A stretch of DNA of 64,000 bases, from contig CM062297.1 of NCBI GenBank assembly GCA_031216915.1, positions 542,150,971 through 542,214,970 of the forward strand, given 5' to 3'. Within the stretch, counting starts at the first letter, position 1; each line of letters starts with the position of its first letter. This document shows positions 60,814 through 64,000 of the stretch, piece by piece. The position numbers and the translations under genes were made by a program. The notes beneath the pieces are model-generated. The model was not told the origin of the DNA, ran no database searches, and was given only the letters and a program-made list of their open reading frames with translations. The stretch comes from Pictodentalium vernedei. Its lineage: Eukaryota; Mollusca; Scaphopoda; Dentaliida; Dentaliidae.

Positions 60814-61742
60814 TTCGAGCCCCCTCGTTATGGCAAAGAAAAAATAAGAGAGACCCAAAGTCCGTAATATAATTCTTCGGGTACGTCCGGATGGCCAATG
60901 TCAAGGGGATGAGACTCATCGGGGGGGGGTGGGGGGGGGGGGGGGACACATTCCCGGAATTCCCTTTGAAAGCTCAGTTCAGTTGTTTGTCATCCAGAAG
61001 GAGAAACCCACCTTGTCTTCCTGGAAAAAAGGCAATCGAATCGACCCACACCCATCCCCAACCGAACACCCCACAAACTCAATAGGACTGCTTGTCTCCA
61101 AACTGGTTGAGTACTAAATTATTGTTCTTCATCAAAATGTATTTAAGTGTGTAATGGTTGTAAAGTAATGTAATCTGGGTGCTTTTGGTTGTATATATAT
61201 ATATATTATTATCATTAATAAAACTGTTGGACTCGAAGATCATGTTGTTTTTTATCCATTCTATTGCCTTTTGCATGCCCCAGTAATATTTACACTCTGA
61301 CCCCCAGTGATTTTCTATCTTAATTTATCCTTCCTAATCTCCCAGCATGCCGACATGCCTTGTACCCCGTCCACCCATTTCTCGCGTATTCATCCCATTC
61401 TTCCTGGACTTTCAGTTTCTCAAGGAGTCGCATTCGACTCGTCAAGTATTGGGGCTTTCCAACATATTGTTTAAACTAAATGTTCTAGATGTCCGTTTCT
61501 CATACGCTGCACACTTGGCATCCTCTTTTGTGGCTTTTTTTATTTTCTCATCAGCTGCGATGACTTTGATCCAGGTGTGCCGGAAGCACTACAGGGCTGG
61601 AGGGGCAGACCTATGAAGAAGGGCATTATGTATTTTTTTCATTCTCTTAAACCGTTACCTATCGTAACGGGAAAAACCAGCCAGCGCTATATATACACGA
61701 AAATCCCCATCCAATGTTTTTTTACTTTTTTCATCTTTTACT

Positions 61743-61814
61743 TCCAAAACATAGTTTATGACCCCTCATCGTGTCGCGCTCGTTCCAATGAGGGGTCATA
61801 ACCTATGTTTTGGA
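61743..61814 (-). repeat. Palindrome P3, right of the RAG1-like gene
   Basis: Arms tccaaaacatagtttatgac and gtcataacctatgttttgga, near perfect over 27 bp. The loop reads cgctcgttccaatg, the reverse complement of the loop word in P1 and P2, so it is inverted relative to them. Confidence 0.8.
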
Positions 61815-62893
61815 ATAAAAAAATGAAACACTTTAGTTATACGAGGATGTTTTTTCCCAAGTGTCGTCTGCAACTCACATTAGGTAAATTGTTCAATAAG
61901 GCAATTTTTGCACAGTTTGAAAAAAGGGCCAATTCTTTGAAATTTTCGAAGAAAAAAGGGAAATCCTTGCGCCCGCTCGCCCCCGTAGACTGAAGGCAGG
62001 AGGGACCCTCGTTGATTCGGCGCCCCTGCCTTGATCTCACAACGGTCACTCAAATGATCCACCTAAGTTCTGATAAAACCGCTGACGCATTATTTTTCAT
62101 GCGTGACTTCTGCTTGCCATTGATGTTAAAATCTTCGAAATCTCTTCCTCTTCCCTCCCCCGATAAACCTGTCCCGTTTCTATACCCCCACCCCAACATC
62201 GTAGTTGAGAGGACAGTGTAAAGTACCAACATTCTCAAAATCAAAACAATTCTCGATTATTGTAATCAAATTAACAATTCTCTTAAATGATTGCACAATA
62301 AACTGTCTGACGCCTTCATTCTCAACTTACTTCTCTCGCCGCTTGAGAAAACGATTTCCCGACAAACAAGATTTTATTCACAATTTCACACCTTTCAGTG
62401 GATCAATGCTAATTACATTACAGTCAGACTCCAGTATTCACAGGGGGAGATAACTTTTCGAATAATACATCCCTACGACGAATTAAGTTGAGTATGCGTT
62501 CTTTTCCGCCGGTGCGTTTCGTCACCCCTTTCCGCGAAACACATTCTCCCCAATAATATTCAAAGTGGAAGAAGAAAACAGCTGGCTGGGTAACGAATCT
62601 GTTACGCGTTTTTCAGAAAAAATAAGATTATGACGGTATTATTGGGAATATTTGGACGGGAGATACGCGAATGAAAAGGTAATTTTTTCCACTTTTGACA
62701 CGCCTGAAGGTCAACGGAGCTGATTCAATGTGAAAACGTGTTCCTGCATAAATTCACACATAATTTCCATAAACTGAATAAAATCAGTATCTTTTTCATT
62801 GATACGGGTTTTTACTTTCCTGCATAAAATAACTTTTTATTAGCATGCGTTTGCGAAAAGAGAAATTGCCCATTTCTGTCGTATTTTTATGTA

Positions 62894-63235
62894 CTTTCTT
62901 TATTGGTGTTTAAGGTCACATATTTCTGCACAATGGCTAATCATGACCACGACAGTTTTGCGGGTGGAGGAAGCCGGAGAGAACCACCGAGCAACGGCGA
63001 GCAACTGTCAGCCCCCCAACATACTAACTCCACACAAGCAGGGTTAGCATTGGTTGAAGACGGTGCACCATCGACGTGCAGTACGCCTCAGTACACAGCG
63101 TCACCGTGCCCCCACGGGGGCAATGGGAGTGAAGTGTCTTGCCCAAGGACACAACCCGGTTGCCGCAGGTGGGATTCGAACCGAGGGCCCCTTGGCTTGC
63201 AGCCTGTACCTCTACCAACTGTGCCACCGCGCCCC
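62894..63235 (-). mobile_element. tRNA-derived SINE, 342 bp (copy 2)
   Basis: Same SINE and same 14-bp target-site duplications (62880-62893, 63236-63249) as at 45592-45933. It was carried along by duplication of block B and is not an independent insertion. Confidence 0.9.
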
Positions 63236-63546
63236 CGTATTTTTATGTAAGTATCGCCATTGAAATCAGAACATTCGCAAGACGACATTGTTCTCAAAAT
63301 GAAAGTGTCAATGACACTGTAGCTTAACTTGTGTGTTGTGTTTGATGAAAAGGATAATGTTCAATGTTTATGAAAGGATTATGAAATAAGACAAGAATTG
63401 TGATAATTGGGAATATGTTCATTTCTGTTCCCTGTATGCTATGTTTATGATAAAAATAATATGAGGTGTGTACTGTACTAAAGAGCTGAGGGTGGGTTAA
63501 TATGGCCTCACAGTTAATGTATGTGGCCCTCACAGTTAACGTATAT

Positions 63547-64000
63547 CAACAAAAGTTACCAAGTTACAGTGAAATTATTCCAAAACGAGTCATCCTATCA
63601 AGTTACATTAAAATTCCTTCATAAATATGGCCTGTAGACTGTGCTAAAGGTTTTCGGGCTTCGGGCCCCTGTAGCCGCCAGTTTCCCAATTGCATCCAAA
63701 GGGGACGTTCTCATCTAGACATTATATTAAGTCAACCTACCAAGTTACAATGAAATCCCTTAATAAATATGACCTGTAGACTGTGCTAAAGGTTTTTGGG
63801 CTTTGGGCTCTGGCAGCCATCATGGTTGAATGATCGCAACCAAAAGGGGACATTCTCATCTGGGCATCATCTGGAGTGATCCTACAAAGTTACAATGAAA
63901 TCCCATCATAAATATGACCTGTAGAATGTGCTCAAGGTTTTTGGGCTTCGGGCCACTGAAGCCGTCACAATTGTCCAATCACGGCCAAAAGGGGCTGTCA
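63547..64000 (+). repeat. Start of ~145-bp satellite (copy 2)
   Basis: Monomers A, B and the start of C in the same order as at 46245 onward. Cut by the window end. Confidence 0.9.

Larger units (their letters stand above)
60455..62496. other. Non-genic 3' flank
   Basis: I see no gene. Contents: C30 at 60783-60812, a G-rich tract at 60921-60945, a short TA run near 61193-61206 and palindrome P3. Short frames here have no family signal. Confidence 0.6.
62497..64000 (+). repeat. Block B, copy 2 (continues past window)
   Basis: Offset +17302 from 45195-46698. The left part (62497-62684) is the inverted 250-bp module; the right part enters the 145-bp satellite near 63547. Its left junction (tatg|cgttcttttcc) differs from copy 1, so the duplicated segment starts at this point. 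Confidence 0.95.

Noticed and set aside
56157-62496. A RAG2-like Kelch gene or RAG-type CACAGTG ends beside the RAG1-like frame
   Set aside because: No Kelch-repeat frame is present on either strand, and I found no inverted heptamer pair that fits.

Overview
The window looks like repeat-dense nuclear DNA of a marine invertebrate, most plausibly a bivalve mollusc. The evidence is non-LTR retrotransposon remnants, a tRNA-derived SINE with target-site duplications, satellites of ~145 and ~167 bp, a tandem-array/palindromic-end element resembling bivalve pearl or Helitron-like repeats, and an intron acceptor before a chromodomain exon. The species call is inference. I see no bacterial-type operons, no rRNA and no free-standing tRNA. 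Most open frames here are chance frames in repeats.

Layout. 1-5302 is 'block A': a pearl/Helitron-like end, an ATTACATTATGGGT minisatellite, a decayed APE-type LINE on the minus strand and the C-terminal end of a second LINE. 4420-43057 is a head-to-tail array of three nearly identical ~12.87 kb units (4420-17291, 17292-30164, 30165-43057). Each unit holds the second LINE's C-terminal end, a ~250 bp module, a ~10.08 kb inserted composite repeat and a ~0.83 kb foldback palindrome. 43056-44627 is a foldback-like element whose arms are made of short 'gagaagtcggccca' subrepeats. 44629-45382 is an inverted copy of unit sequence that lacks the 10 kb insertion. 45195-46698 is 'block B', including the SINE. 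46245-49015 is a four-monomer higher-order satellite and 49016-50765 a 167 bp satellite that runs into a second copy of block A (50762-56056). That copy is cut by a 100-N gap (56057-56156). 56157-62496 is the only single-copy stretch with coding signal. 62497-64000 is a second copy of block B.

The coding interest lies at 57574-60454: a chromodomain exon followed by a long frame. I recognise the long frame as a family of large uncharacterised invertebrate proteins. Its invariant residues can be laid over the RAG1 catalytic core: VKxSxDG, GxDxK, CxxC, HxxxxH and GxGxExxN. The spacings from the second Asp to the zinc Cys, between the zinc His pair, and from His to the catalytic Glu equal those of RAG1. 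It also has a coiled coil and a SAP-like C-terminus. One in-frame TAA sits five codons after the second catalytic Asp, so this copy is probably a recently inactivated transposase-like gene. Related ~70-85 bp palindromes lie on either side, in opposite orientation.

The near-perfect identity of the three 12.87 kb units, including long homopolymers, together with the reuse of blocks A and B and the scaffold gap, means copy number and order could partly be assembly artefacts. Read-level evidence would be needed before treating the architecture as biological.
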